Both the position numbers and the translations under genes were made by a program. Below the pieces are notes generated by a model that was given only the letters and a program-made list of their open reading frames with translations, searched no databases and was not told the origin of the DNA. A DNA stretch of 64,000 nt, taken from Kitagawia praeruptora (lineage: Eukaryota > Streptophyta > Magnoliopsida > Apiales > Apiaceae). The stretch is from positions 79,419,001-79,483,000 of the forward strand of contig CM075345.1 in assembly GCA_037693485.1 (NCBI GenBank), written 5' to 3'. Shown piece after piece: positions 1 through 13,045 of the stretch. Positions within the stretch are counted from its first letter, which is position 1. Every line of letters begins with the position of its first letter.

Positions 1-2607
1 AATACCGTTATAATCTGACACTCGTCCGTTATCAAGGCACGTCATTGCACTTATACTTAATGCTTAAGCACTAAAGCAATTAACAAACAAGGTACTACGG
101 GGTTTCCCTAGACTCATACGAAGTCCATGTTAATCAACGAACTCTTAAGTCGTAAGTTTAGTCCAAATCACTCCTCGAATCCATCCTTAATGTCGGATCT
201 TTCGTACATCTCACTTAATCATTTATAGTTCGTTCTTTGAAGAAATATGTTGTCTTGATAATTCTTAACAAGTTTCATGTTTTGGTCGACTCAAGATTCC
301 TCTTTTAATCTAGCCAAAATGGGTGGCCAAAGTAGTACCCCTAGGGTTGACTTTTCTGAGAATCACTATTCCGTGACTCGCACTTCAACACTTTTAATAA
401 ATCACTGGAAACGTATTTAATTACGAAACCACTTCTAAAATCATCTTTAGTATTTGTAATATTTATCAAAAAATTTCCAATTCGGGGCAACAGGTCTAGA
501 TAGGTGAAATGTATTTTCGAAGTTCAATCAACTACGGATTTTTTTACTATTCACACCTCTTTCAGTAAAACGTTCATAACTCGGTAACCGTTAACTCAAA
601 TGACGCACCGTTTTCGCGTACATGATCTAGAGAATGTCTAGAAGGTAGCTAACTCAAAATTGGACTTAGGTCAGAAGATGAAATTTTCGTATTTTTGCCA
701 AAACAGGGCAGGAGCTTTTAGTGAATAGTGTTACCTCCGAAAAGTGGTTTCTTCGCACTTAACCTCGATTCGAACATTTTTATAAAATCGGAAAACGATC
801 CATTTTACTTGTGGTTTTCTCTCACGCCTTCCTTATGACCTCTAATATTTAATTACCATGATTCGTCACTGACTTAGTCATGTTAAGGGATTCCAATTTC
901 AGTTACGAACTTTCGATTACGGTTTCGAACAACTTTTACGATTTTAATCATAACTCCTAAACCGTATATCCGTTTCACACGATATTTATATCAAAACGAA
1001 GCTTGTAACATTATCTAGCTAACCATGGCAGAATATGAAACTGGAAAGGGAGTTATATCTACTGTCAAATTCGTTTTCTGAAGGTTAACGAAATTTCGGC
1101 ATTATAACGGCTATAAATCGAACGTTCTAAAATTTACAACAATCAACCCAAGCCACACCGGGCATCCAAAAATCATTTACACATGATTCTCATCTCAACA
1201 AGTCCAAAAATGTCATGCTTCACTACCATAAATATCATATAACTAAAATCACTAAATCACTTAACTAATCATGCTTATAACCATGTTAACACCATAACTA
1301 CTTAAATCCATCAAGAACAAACATATTCTTAAAGTAATACCTTCCATGGAGTGGGTAAAGACCTTGCTAAACCTTGTATAGTCCTTGTACATCCTTAACC
1401 AAGCTTAGATCATCCAAGAAATCAAGATCCAAGAATTTTGTTATTGAAAATCACTATTCACCCTTATCTTCAAGGATTTATTTGAAAATGGAAAAAGTGG
1501 TGTTTGAGGCTAAGATTTCTAGGGTATCATTTTTATGAAATATAGGATCTAGGATAAAAGTTTGGAGATCAAACAATGGTTGGAAGTGGGATTTTGGTTC
1601 TTGAATTAGAGCTTGGGCCGAATGTCTTCAAAATGGGAGAGATGGAGTTGTTTTGCTTGCTTTTGATCTCATCCTTGGTCTAATGTGTATTATTGGTATG
1701 CTAAGATAATATCTTGGTCATAAAGCTACTTTAATAAAGGTGGTTATGTCATGGATGATGTATATTGCATGGACATGTGTTGGTTTTAGTGGTAATGTGA
1801 TGAAATGAGCTAATCACTTGGTTTGTTTTGCTAAGTAAGCTAGTTACTCTTGTAACTACTTGGTTACTTACTCTTATCCACTAGCACATGGTTTCCCCTT
1901 GGCTCTCTGCTTGATTCTTTGTCCGGTTATTGCTCCATTTGATTGATCGTTCCAAGGAATATCTCACGGATTCCTAGTTAGGATTTTACCGGAAACCATC
2001 TTAATAATTCTATCACCATTTCTATCTTTCATTATAATCCTCCAATTAATATTCCTCAAATATTAAATATTAAATCCTTAATCTATCAGTGTCTAGGGAA
2101 AATCTCGAAGAAAATGAAAGTGCTGTTTTTCAGAATCCGACAGTCTTTACATACACTTATTTTCCCCTCGGATCACTAATACGAACTCAGAAATTCATTC
2201 TGGGTACTTCTATATAGTGTCGTCTCATAATATTCTTATTTCCATCAAAAACACTATTCATCACTTATTCTCTTTTTAGTCCTGTACTTAGAAAATATCT
2301 TTGTGCTTCCTCGAACGTTCCTTGACTCTTTGATGGAACCTCCGTACTTGTAACCGATATCGATCTGGATGACATGAGTGTATCTATTTCTCTCTAGGGA
2401 ATCTTATCTTAAGTTTCTAGGAGATAGATTATTTTAATCTAAGTTATCATCTAATAGCATCCTTCAGGACGTATAACCTTGGAATCTATATCCTTTCATT
2501 ATTCATTCATTAAAACCAGTATTACATTGTAGTTGTAACCACTGCTCACTCTTACATCAATACATAATAAAAAGTTTTAATTCTACCCAAAAATCTGGGT
2601 TCTTACA
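1..2607 (-). mobile_element. Element B: partial Gypsy (Tekay-like) LTR, minus orientation, cut by the window edge
   Basis: The right edge ends in ...GGGTTCTTACA, which on the minus strand reads TGTAAGAACCC, the same kind of LTR start as element C (TGTAACAACCC). Immediately right of it, A's LTR resumes: the sequence from 2608 matches the second copy of A's LTR from 62764, whereas the sequence left of 2607 does not match the copy left of 62764. An insertion border at 2607/2608 is therefore direct. A block at 565-614 is clearly homologous, in reverse orientation, to a block inside both LTRs of C, which supports the LTR identity. No PBS, PPT or coding domain is visible, so this is the start of a 5' LTR or a solo LTR longer than 2.6 kb. 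The likely TSD is ATAAA (2608-2612), but the partner lies outside the window. Confidence 0.72.
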
Positions 2608-4990
2608 ATAAAAGTCAAAGGGTTTGACTAGGTTCTCTGACGTTAAAGGATCAAGAATACAAGTCTGATCAAGAAGATATAGACTCACGGCATCAAGGCA
2701 ATTGATCATGATTTCAAGTTTTAAGAATCAGATTAAAGGTATTTTAAGTTCTTGAATCAGCAGTTAGGTCATAAAGAATTTCATCAGTTTCAGGGTCAAC
2801 ATGGGTTTGACTGACAACGGACATAGGTTATTTAAAATAGTGCATTATTCGTCAGTCAATTAAATTTGACTCTAGAAAGCAGCATGACATATATGGTCAA
2901 GAAGCAATCAAAAAGAATCAGGCTACATAGGATTTGTATTCAACATGGTATAAGATAGGCATGCTCAACAGGATATATCATTGAGGAATAGAAACTGAAA
3001 GTAAAGACAGAGTTACTTGCCTCTGGTAGAATGCAACAGCTACAGCTCAGTCTACTTGTACTCAACTTTAGCTTTCCCTTTATTGCTAGGGCCTACGTCC
3101 TTCGTATCTACATAAACCATAATCACTACTTTATAATACTATACCACTTAATCGTCTCATCTTAATCTACCCAAACGATTCCTATATCGCATCGATACTT
3201 AGCATATAACATACGTACCTGATATTATTTATCAAATTGACTCGTAGTCCACTAATCACTTAAGCATAGCATATAGATCATGCAACTTACATAAACCAGT
3301 TAGCAAATAAACATAACTTGCAAGCATTCATGCTCTTTAGTACATACTTTACTATTTATAATTTCACGAAAATCGGACAGAGTCTCCTTTATAATATGGA
3401 CTATCCCGTCGGAAAACATCTGACTCCAACTCATAATCAAGTACCTACGATGGATTTAAATCCACCTACACTCCCAATGGATTTATAATTCGAAATATCA
3501 AAATCATACTACTTTATTCAAAATCATCAACAATCATTAAACCATATTTAATGAATCATTAACATCACACATCTCTTAATAATCCGAATGATTCTCATAT
3601 AATCATGTAAATTCGAATTAAAACTTTAAAATTTCGAAAACTAATCATGCAATCCTATAAATTTTGAAAACATCATATACTAGTAATAATTAAATTTTCG
3701 ACTCATGTTCTTCATTGTCGATTCACCGGCTCATTACGAAAATCATTACCAAAGGGCAAAAGTTTCGGTGGTACTCTTAAATGAGCCTCCAACACGAATT
3801 CTTTCGCCTCTACACAATTTATATGCTAATAATCATCAAAAGCTACAAGATTTCAGCACATATTTTCACAAAACCCAAGCATATGCACACGATATATATA
3901 TACATATACTCGAAAATCTTAACTCGGTACAATACCAACACAAACAAACATATAATCATATACGAATGATCATGAGCATTATAACTAAGCAAAATTCGAA
4001 GTACTCCTGCAAAAATCGAAACAAACACGAAGTGGGTTTGTACTTTCTTCACAAAAATCGAACACATATACACGGTAAACATATATATACATAAACAAAC
4101 CGACTAAACAATCATGGGCATTGTGATTAAGTCAGAATCGAACTAATTAGACTAAACCGAAGCAAAAGTCGAAGTGGGTTTTCGAAATATCTTCATAAAA
4201 TCGACATGCATTTATATAGGGAGATAGAGGACTGAAAAAGGAGCACAAATCTGGTCTCCGATCAAAGAATCGGTCAAAAACAGATGAGAAAGAGAGGAGA
4301 GAGGGTAGTACCGAGAGAGAGAGAGAGACTCGATAGAGTTGATAGATAGGAAGCAGAGAACACAGATGAGGGAGATAGACTGGCGGTGGTTTTGTTGAAA
4401 TGGCAGGGGCAAAAATGTCCTTTGCCAATTACTAAATTACTTTGCTGAAAATCCATTTTTAAACCACTATAAATTCGAATTAAATAAATAATGGGGATAT
4501 AATATTTTATAACAATTTTTATAATAAGGTTCATGAATTTTGAAGCATCCCCATATTTTTAAAATAATATCTGGATCAAAAACGAATTTTATACGAATTT
4601 TTGAAATAAAGGCACTTTAATAGAATTAATGATTTTTAAATCATTTTAAAATACCAAAACACACAATTAAATATCCACACTAATTTTCATAACTCAACAA
4701 TATCACAAATAAGATAATGTAAAAGATTTCATGATTTAAATCAACTCCAAAATTTTTATATGAATTTTAAAAGATTAAAAATGCACTTTCAAAATACTTT
4801 TAATGCTTCAAAAATATAAATAAAATTCCACGAGCATATATGACATATACCAATCATCTTATAATCACATAATCATGTTTTCACACATATATAGACTTCA
4901 TCAACATATTCTCATCATATATTCTACATATTTTCACATTTAGCAATTAAATAAGCATTTAAATATCGCGAAAAATTCTAGGTCGTTATA
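2608..4990 (-). repeat. Element A 3' LTR (partial, truncated by B)
   Basis: The stretch 2608 to about 3840 aligns closely with 62764-64000, with only a few mismatches per hundred bases, marking the two LTRs of one element. The right edge at 4990 abuts a purine tract on the minus strand and the end of pol, as a 3' LTR must. The minus-strand LTR start reads TATAACGACC, so the canonical TG has become TA. Short reading frames at 3705-4094 and 4147-4534 lie inside this LTR and match no protein I know. A small GA-rich microsatellite is at about 4311-4328. The rest of the LTR would lie left of the window, beyond B. Confidence 0.88.
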
Positions 4991-5005
4991 GCCTTCCCCC
5001 CCTTA
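4991..5005 (-). other. Element A polypurine tract
   Basis: On the minus strand this reads AAGGGGGGGGAAGGC directly before the 3' LTR, the expected place for priming of plus-strand DNA synthesis. Confidence 0.75.
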
Positions 5006-5031
5006 AAAGGATTCTGTCCCCAGAATCTCAC

Positions 5032-5478
5032 CTAAGTAAACAAATGAGGATACTTGGCAAGCATTTCGCTTTCAAGTTCCCAGGTCGACTCTTCGACTCT
5101 AGGATTCCTCCACAAAACCTTAACTAATCTTACAACTTTATTTCTAAGCTTTCTATCACTTCTATCCTGAATCTCTACTGGCTGCTCTTCATATGACAAA
5201 TCCGGCTGAATCTCGATAGGCTCATAGTCGATTACATGACTCGTATCTGGATTATACTTCTTAAGCATCGATACATGGAACACATTGTGAATGTGGTGCA
5301 TGTGCGGTGGCAATGCTAATTCATAAGCAACCTTTCCAACTTTCTTCAAAATTTCAAATGGTCCGACATATCTTGGACTCAACTTTCCTTTCTTACCAAA
5401 TCTTGTAACTCCTTTCCACGGTGACACTTTTAACAACACTTGATCACCTATCTCAAAACTCACATCCTTTCTTTTCAA
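5032..5478 (-). pseudogene. Element A integrase C-terminal domain plus chromodomain
   Basis: An open stretch of 148 codons on the minus strand ends at a stop just before the PPT. Its first half is the integrase C-terminal fold (FEIGDQVLLKVSPWKG; LSPRYVGPFEILKKVG; HNVFHVSMLKKY), the GPY/F-type module of Gypsy integrases. Its second half carries a chromodomain signature (VLWRNPRVEESTWELESEM), which in chromoviruses directs integration toward particular chromatin. It is the tail of A's pol and is in the same frame as the integrase core upstream, separated from it by stops. Confidence 0.88.
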
Positions 5479-6108
5479 ATCAACATATTTTCTCTGACGG
5501 TCCTGGGCAGTAACTAACCTTTTCTGAATAACTTCAACTTTCTCCTTTATTTGCTTATGCAGCTCTAGTCCTAATATCTTCCTTTCATCAACTTCTTCCT
5601 AATATACTGGGGATCTACACTTCCTTCCATACAAAGCTTCGTAGGGTGGCATTCCAATACTCGCATGGTAACTATTGTTGTATCAAAATTCAACCAACGG
5701 CAGATGTTCGTCCCAACTTCCTTCAAAATCTATTGCACAAGCACTAAGCATATCCTCTATGGTCTGAATAGTCCTTTCACTTTGTCCGTCCGTTTGTGGA
5801 TGGTAAGCTGTACTCATCCTAAGTTGGGTTCCTAAACATTCTTAAAATTGTTTCCAAAATCTTGAATTAAATCTTGGGTCTCGATCAGATACTATCGAAA
5901 TGGGTACTCCGTGTCGGGAAACTATCTCCTTCAAATACAAATGTACTAACTTTTCCAACGAGAACCTTTCGTTAATCGGGAGAAAATGAGCAGACTTCGT
6001 TAATCGATCAATAATTACCCAAATCGCATCATGATTCGCTTTAGATCTCGGCAATCCTACTACAAAATCCATGGTAAGGTGCTCCCACTTCCACTTGGGA
6101 ATATCCAA
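5479..6108 (-). pseudogene. Element A integrase catalytic core (broken)
   Basis: The minus strand shows the first catalytic Asp in HLTMDFVVGLP, the second in IVSDRDPRF, and, past a stop near 5842, the region of the catalytic Glu in a QSERTIQ stretch around 5785. Further on, GMPPYEALYGRKCRSP matches the usual end of the Gypsy integrase core. At least three in-frame stops (near 5842, 5680 and 5600) disrupt it. The family function is insertion of the cDNA into host DNA; this copy cannot make a full enzyme. Confidence 0.82.
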
Positions 6109-6132
6109 CGGTTACAATAATCCACTTGGTTT

Positions 6133-6933
6133 CTAATGTTCCACTTTAATCATCTGACAAGTATAACATTTGCTTATCCATTCAGCTATCTCACGCTTCA
6201 TGTCTGGCCACCAAAAGTTCTCTTTTAAATCTCGATACATCTTCGTACTTCCGGGATGAATAGAATATCTTGAACTATGGGCTTCCGTTAAAACCTCATT
6301 CTTTAACTCCACGACGTTAGGGATCCATATCCTTTTCCCAAATCTCAAAATAACTTGATCGTCCTTCTTAGTACAAATCTCCTCTCCAGTCAACGTATTC
6401 ATTTCGCAATTCATCACTTCTTCCTGGCAATTACGAATCTTTTCCAACAACTCTGGTTGAAAAGTCATTGTACTAAGAAACTCATATGCATCCCTTGAAT
6501 CAAAGACTTCTAAACTTAACTTTTCAAATTCTTGATATAACTCCTTTGGCATCGTCAATGTATTCAATCTTTCTTTTCTACTCAGCGTATCAGCAACAAC
6601 ATTCGCCTTTCCGAGATGATAACCTATCGTGCAATCATAATCCTTAATTAATTCCAACCACCTTCTCTGTCTCATATTCAACTCTTTCTGGGTAAAGATA
6701 TATTTCAAACTCTTGTGGTCGGTGAAAATATCACACTTCTCTCCATATAAATAATGTCTCCAATTCTTTAATGCGAATACAATCGTAGCCAATTCCAAAT
6801 CGTGCGTCGGGTACTTCTGCTCATGCGGCTTAAGTTGTCTCGAAGCATACGCAACAACATTCCCGTGTTGCATCAAAACACAACCTAATCCTTTATGCGA
6901 GGCATCACTATAGATGACAAAATTTCTTATCAT
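6133..6933 (-). pseudogene. Element A RNase H and integrase zinc-binding domain
   Basis: This open stretch starts inside the RNase H domain: VIYSDASHKGLGCVLMQ carries the first Asp, HDLELATIVFALKNWRHYL the Glu, and the FTDHKSLKYI and ADTLSRK motifs follow. After a linker comes the H2C2 integrase N-terminal finger (SIHPGSTKMYRDLK, then KCYTCQMIK). These are typical Gypsy motifs. The frame differs from the RT piece upstream, so a frameshift lies between 7223 and 6933; a stop ends it at 6133, before the integrase core in the same frame. Confidence 0.88.
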
Positions 6934-7798
6934 CAGGCAGTACCAACACTAGTGCGGTAACTATCTTCTTCTTCAATTCTTGATAACTTTCCTCGCACTT
7001 ATCACTCCAAATAAGCTTTTCATTCTTTCTGGTCAACTTTGTCAACGACGTAGCAATCTTTGAAAAATCTTGCATAAATCTTCAGTAATAATCAGCCAAT
7101 CCTAAGAAACTTCTCACCTCCGTAGGAGTTTTTGGTCTACTCCAATTCACTACAGCTTCAATCTTGGCAGGATCCATCCTTATTCCAGCTTTATTAATCA
7201 CATGACCTAAGAATTGCACTTCTTACAACCAAAATTTACACTTTGAAAACTTTGCATACAATCTTTCCTTTCTTAGGGTTTCCAACGCTATTCTCAAATG
7301 CTCAGCATGCTCCTTAGGGTTTCTCGAGTATATAAGGATGTCATCAATAAATACAGTAATGAATTTATCCAAATACCTCTTGAACACCCTATTCATCAAA
7401 TCCATAAATACAGCTGGCGCATTCGTTAATTCGAAAGCCATCACTAAGAATTCATAATGTCCATACCGCGTACGAAAAGCAGTTTTCAGAATATCTTCTG
7501 GTTTAATCTTCAATTGGTGATAACTGGACCTCAAATCAATTTTAGAAAAATATGCAGCATCTTTCAGCTGGTCAAATAAATCATCAATCCTTGGCAGTGG
7601 ATACTTGTTCTTGATAGTCAACTTGTTCAATTCTCTATAATCAATACACAATCTCATGCTTCCATCCTTCTTCTTGATAAACAGCACTGGTGCTCCCCAC
7701 GGAGACACACTCGGCCTTATTACTCCTTTATCCAATAAATCTTGTAATTGAGTCGCTAACTCCTTCATCTCAGCAGGTGCCATTCGATACGGGTTCAC
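6934..7798 (-). pseudogene. Element A reverse transcriptase
   Basis: Gypsy RT blocks are in order on the minus strand: KKDGSMRLCIDYRELNKLT, PLPRIDDLFDQLKDA, FSKIDLRSSYHQ, KTAFRTRYGHYEFLVM, then the active site FIDDILIYS at 7340-7351 and HLRIALETLRKERLYAKFSKC. The usual MPFGLTNAP block reads MAFELTNAP here, a sign of decay. The open part is 7223-7798; the thumb/connection region 6934-7222 is broken by stops and a frameshift. The family role is cDNA synthesis from element RNA. Confidence 0.9.
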
Positions 7799-8094
7799 TT
7801 CTGGGTGCTAACTCAATCGGAAACTCAATCTCTCTATCTGGAGGTAATCCGGGCAACTCATCTGGAAATACATCAGGAAACTCATTCACTACCGGGATAT
7901 CTTCCATCCTTGAAACTTGTTTCTCGGTATCAACTACAGGTGCTAAATAAGCCTCACATCCTTGTTTCAACAATCTCTTTGCTTGCATAAACGTCAGAAA
8001 TTTCTTATCTTGTTTCTATCCTTGAAATACTACTTCACTACCATCTTCAGTAACCAACTTCACTTGCTTCTTTCTACAGTCAATCTGAGCCTCA
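7770..8094 (-). pseudogene. Element A protease-RT linker of pol
   Basis: The motif VNEFPDVFPDELPGLPPDREIEF, here with IPVV before it, is the conserved segment just before RT in plant Gypsy pol. Upstream (higher coordinates) the sense continues through LLKQGCEAYLAPV to 8094, where element C interrupts; it resumes beyond C at 19387 with the end of the protease domain (LMEC). It is out of frame with the RT piece, so a small indel lies near 7770-7798. Confidence 0.8.
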
Positions 8095-8099
8095 CACTC

Positions 8100-11000
8100 T
8101 GTAACAACCCGAATTTTCAAAATAAAATTTTTATTATTATTTTACGTTGACCCATAGGTGTGCTGAGAGAAGAGAATAGGTAAATATTATTTTATAATAT
8201 TTTCGATTGTGGAGCATTTATGTGATTAAATGTTATTTGTGTATGATTTAGTGGATTTGATTAAAAGTTTTATGAATTAAGTCAGTGTGACTTAACTACC
8301 TAAGTGATTATGTGAGTTATCTGAATTAAGTTGATATGTCTATGTGACTTATATGTGAACTTGTATGATTAAATGAGCTTGTATGAATTTTTAATGCATT
8401 TAAAATGATATTTCTAAGTGCTGTTTAATTTTTCTAAAATTCTTGGAGCATCGTAAAATCATAAAATCCCTTTCATAATGTTTCTTCGGCATTTATAAAC
8501 TTTTTAAAAATACAAGCTTATTTTATTTGGGCTCCAATAATTTTTATAAATTTTTAAAGCATGAATTTCTTTTTAGATGAATTATCTTGTAAAATCTCTA
8601 GTTTAATAATTGCATGTCGTAAAATTATATTTTTGGTACGTATGTGTTTCTGATTTAATACTCTTGATTATAAAGATAAGAGTTTGATTTATTTTGGCCT
8701 TTATGTATTTTTAAATGATTTTAGCAAGGACATTTCTTTTTAAAAGAATATTTCTTGGAAAATTCATTTCTTTTTAATTACAAGTCCCAAAAATATTTAA
8801 AAAATATGTGTGGATTGAGAATTTCAAGATCCTGATTTTAAAAATATAAATTTTTGTATTTACTTCAATTACCATTTATTAGCATTTTAAATGATTAAAT
8901 GAGTAGTGTTTTTATCTAGTGGGTTGCCAAATTTACAAGAGTGACCTTCCTTGTGCCTATAAAAGCCCACCCATCTCCCCCTTTATTTTTTTTCAGCCGA
9001 GAGCAGCCCCCCCTTCATCTTTCTTTCTTTCATTCTCCATTGTTCTTAAGCTTTGGAAAAGTTAAAACCCCTCTTTGAAAGTGATTTCTTCACCAAACTT
9101 CAAGTATTAGTAACCAAAATTACTCTCTTTCAATTCTCTATCTATCCCTAACCATATCTTTGAGTTTTATCAAGTTTCTTAAATCTGAAAATTTGGAGAC
9201 TTATCCCATTTTGTTGCATGCAAGGTTAGATAAATGTTGTGGGAGTTGTTATTGATGAGACCCACTAAATTTTGGGCTCTTGTCATATATATGCATACAT
9301 GTTTTTAGTGTATATAGTTCATAATCTTCTTTGCATGTGAGTTTTATTCATGTTTAAGTGAAGTTTTTGAAATGGGTTTGAGTTTATATGAGGTTTAGAA
9401 GTGATTAAAGACTAGTATAAGTGGTGGGTATAAATCTTAATGCTTGCATGTCATTTTTATTTTAGGGGTTTGAATTTTTAAATCTTGTAAACTTTGATTT
9501 TTAGATTGGTTAGCCTTGGGTTGATGTTCTTGGTGATTTTTTTGAAAGCTTTTGAGATGCATGTTGATTTTACTAGTTGCATGTTGGTTTCTTTGATTTT
9601 TAATCCAAGTTACAAGGATTTTTGTGTTAAGTTAGTTGTCCAGAAATTTTCCAGCAAATGTCCTGTTTTACTCTGCTTATTCGAGACTGTTAACTCCTGA
9701 TCCGGGCAGTGGTCTTTTCATGAAAATTGTTTTACTTGGAGTCTATTTTGTGTAGGAGAAAACGGTGCGTCATTGGAGTTAGCGGTTTAGGAGATATCAA
9801 CGTTTTAGCAAAACCTACGCAGAACAGAGTAATCTCTCGGGTTACTGATTTTGGAGCTGTATTTCACCCACGTAAATTTAGTGTTTTAAGCTGAAATTTT
9901 TATGGTTGCTAGAGGGATGGTTCAGGGTGATCCCAGAAAACTTATGTAAAAATCTTAATTTTTCAATTTAATAAAAATGTTTGAGTGGTGGTGCGTATAT
10001 ATGTATGTTTTTGTGCTTGGGTAATGAGGTTAAATTGTATAAGGTAAGTGAATTGTGTATGTGTCCAATGAGTTGTGTGTGTGCCAAGTACATGTGTGTG
10101 TATTAGATAGGTGTTTGTTTGATGATTTGCTAAGTGCTATGTGTTAAGAGAGTGTTTACTTGATTTAATAAGTTATACTAGCTGTCTGAATTCTTGTAAA
10201 ATTTATATAAAATTGAAAAATGATAAGATGGTGTTGATTTTAGAGTCTTTATAAAGGTATTTCAGTTGTCTACAAATTTTGTTTTATGTGTTTTCTGAGT
10301 TTTCACTGTTAAGTGCCTGTTTTCTGCACTTTAGTAAATGGCCAGAATTGTTTGGTCATTGAAAGTCCTGTTTTCAAAAATTCATAGTAAATCGATCTCA
10401 CATTCAAATTTTCTGAGCTATATCAATCTGGAAAGATCCTTTCGAACTCTACGTTTTTCATTTACATTCTGTTGTCAAATTCTGTGATATTAATATGTTA
10501 AACTTCAAAACACTAGTGTACACAGGGACTGATTCTGTTTTAACAGTCCACGTTTTGATCGATTCTGAATTCATTACTTATCCGTTTTAAATAAGCCTTA
10601 CCATTCTGGAAAGGTCTCGATATTTCCTTCGAGTTTCCTGTTCTGTACTTTTTAATTTAAGGTCATCTTGATAGTGTAAATTAGATATCTTTCCAGGCTG
10701 GTCATAGCAGATTATTTAGTGTAATAGTCATTTTGGTGCATTGTGGATTGTGGTTGCAAGTATGGTTGTAAGTAATGTCGAATAACTATAATAGTAAGTT
10801 GAATGCTTGATTATGTTATAAGTATGTGACTTGGTTGTTTGTGTCGGTTAAATTCCGATTGGTAACGCGATAATACAAAGAAGATGCTGCCGAAATTTCT
10901 AAAAATGTAAATAATTTCTTTTGATGTTTAAACAGGCACATCTCTCGTATATGATCATTATTATCAATCGGAAATATTAATTGAGTTATGTGCTATGTGA

Positions 11001-13030
11001 TTAGAAGGTTGTAAGCATGCTAGATATACGAATATATGTTTACATGATTAAGTGTTATCGACTATAAGGATAGTCACTATTGAATTTGAGTTGATTTATG
11101 ATTTAATGATTGCCGGGCATAAAGCCTTATTTATTATAAAGTTGTTAAGTGTATATTAATTGGTTAATTTGGTGATTGTGGTAAGGTGTTATATACACCG
11201 GGAAGTATTTTATAGTAATATTTGTGATTAAGTTAAACGTGTTAGAGTGTGCGTACTATCGTTGGTAGATCGTATGTTTATTCCGAAGATTGAAGTACCG
11301 TATTGTGTTAACTATAGAATCCGACGTACGGACTCGATCGCGGTGAATCAGACTGGTGGCAATCGCAAATGCATCGAATCAAAAGAGGATCAAATCAGAG
11401 GATTGGACACGCGAGGCAGACGAAGGATGTTCTCTCTAAATCGTCAAGCGTATTTATTAGCTAGGACCTAAGGCAAGTCTGCTAACCGTACTCTTCGTTC
11501 AGAGTATGCATGTTTTTAAAATATCTATGTTGAATGCTCAAGTATAATATTATGCTTTCTTAAAAATGAAAAATTCTGTAAATGCCTTATTTAAACTCGT
11601 AAATTAGAGAGAAATCGTTCAAGTCCTTTTAATCAGTTTTATAACTGCTTTCAACTTATCCCAAGCATGTGATTTTATCCATTGTGTTATGAAAGTTTAC
11701 AATTGCTCTTTCCCATATTAGAACTGTTTTACATTCTGTCATGATTATGACACGCTTTAATATCAGTTGGGAATGTGAATCCCTTTTATTTAAATATCCT
11801 TATCATATTGGAACGTCCTTTTTGACTGAGGCGCCGGTCACCAATTTATATATTTACGTCATCGGTAGAAGTGGAGCCTGACGATGTATAAGGCCAATGT
11901 GTGCCTGGGATCCCCTTACATTTGATGAACACCGTATTGGATATACGGGTTCGGAGCTCTGTCGTGGGCTGATCACCCAGCTTAGCACGTAGCGTCTTAT
12001 CGTAGTTCCAATCTTTGATGGTTATTCCTTCTGAAAAATCATATTTTTATTGTCGAGAATCAAATGTCGAATCTTTTTGAATTGTTCTAAATTAATTCGA
12101 GATTCAGATTATCGCTGAAGCATTTGTTGCACAGTGACGGTTAAAAATCGAGAATGAATTGAGATCTTCTTCTTGATTCATGAACTCATTATTGTCAGGC
12201 CGGTTTGGTAGCTAAGTATGTAAGTGCTTAGTCGACAAGAGTGAGATAATGAATAATTAGGAATTTCTTGTATGTTGTTTTTTAGTAGCTGAAGCATCCA
12301 TCGCTCAGTTATTCAAAGTTTTTATCGAAAGTCGCTATAAAAATTGTTGAGATGAATATCAAAATCTTTTTATTAAGCTGTCGAGGTGAAATCCTTATTG
12401 AATTCTGTAACTCTCTTTTCTATTGAAATATATTCGTTATAAACATTTCGAAAATGGTATCATCCACAAGTTGGATTTTTAAAACCTTCAAAGTTTTTCT
12501 AAAGGTATTTTAGTATACTCTATTATATACTTGCTGAGAGCCTCTTTCGCTCATTCTTGCTTTTGTTTAAAATCTTATTTTACAGAGATAAGTAGTTGAT
12601 GTGATCGATCTAGATTAGCTCGAAGCATGGCAAGTCATGGATCGAGTTGATGTTTGGCTCAGAGCGATTCTGTCATTTGGAGTTAGTCGACTAGATGTTT
12701 AGTTAGACTGGTATGGTATTCATATTCTTGTGTTGTAATATTTGTTGTATTAGAATATTGTGGTTGTTTTATACCTTATATCAAGGTGATACTTATAGCA
12801 TAAGAATTGTATAAGAGATTGTTGTACTAAGAGTTGTGAGTTAATAAAAGAAGTTATTATTATAAGTGTTTTTGGATTTCTTGTTTCCAAGTCTATAACC
12901 TGAAAAGATTCTTGGTAGTTTGGGGTCAGATGTCATGTGTTAGATATAATATTGGCAGGTGATTGTTTGGTTATTAAGGTTTTCCACAGTAGCGACCCAT
13001 ATCCCTGACCCCGGATTTGGGGGCGTTACA
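8100..13030 (+). repeat. Element C 5' LTR (4,931 bp)
   Basis: It matches 14456-19381 over its whole length, with scattered substitutions and small indels (a few percent). It holds a good TATA box only about 0.86 kb in, leaving some 4 kb downstream of the promoter. It contains no recognisable gene; short frames at 9494-9700 and 11247-11471 recur in the other LTR but resemble nothing known to me. Confidence 0.93.
8958..8965 (+). promoter_or_regulatory. TATA box in element C 5' LTR
   Basis: TATAAAAG is followed by a pyrimidine-rich stretch of the kind seen around plant transcription starts. The same box is kept in the 3' LTR at 15314-15321. It implies a short U3 and a very long R/U5. Confidence 0.6.
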
Positions 13031-13032
13031 GT

Positions 13033-13045
13033 TGGTATCAGAGCT
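13033..13045 (+). other. Element C primer-binding site (iMet-type)
   Basis: TGGTATCAGAGCT begins two bases after the LTR end and matches the complement of the 3' end of plant initiator methionine tRNA, the usual primer for this group. Confidence 0.88.

Noticed and set aside
3705..4534. Small frames on both strands of A's 3' LTR
   Set aside because: They lie inside an LTR, are AT-biased and overlap each other, and are not preserved as proteins in the other LTR copy.
11247..11471. 74-codon frame present in both LTRs of C (second copy 17597-17821)
   Set aside because: Conservation follows from LTR identity. No recognisable motif or supporting regulatory context was seen.
13033..13045. tRNA-like sequences (TGGTATCAGAGC) at 13033, 20913, 60556 and 61311
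   Set aside because: They are primer-binding sites next to LTR ends. No cloverleaf or full tRNA gene surrounds them.
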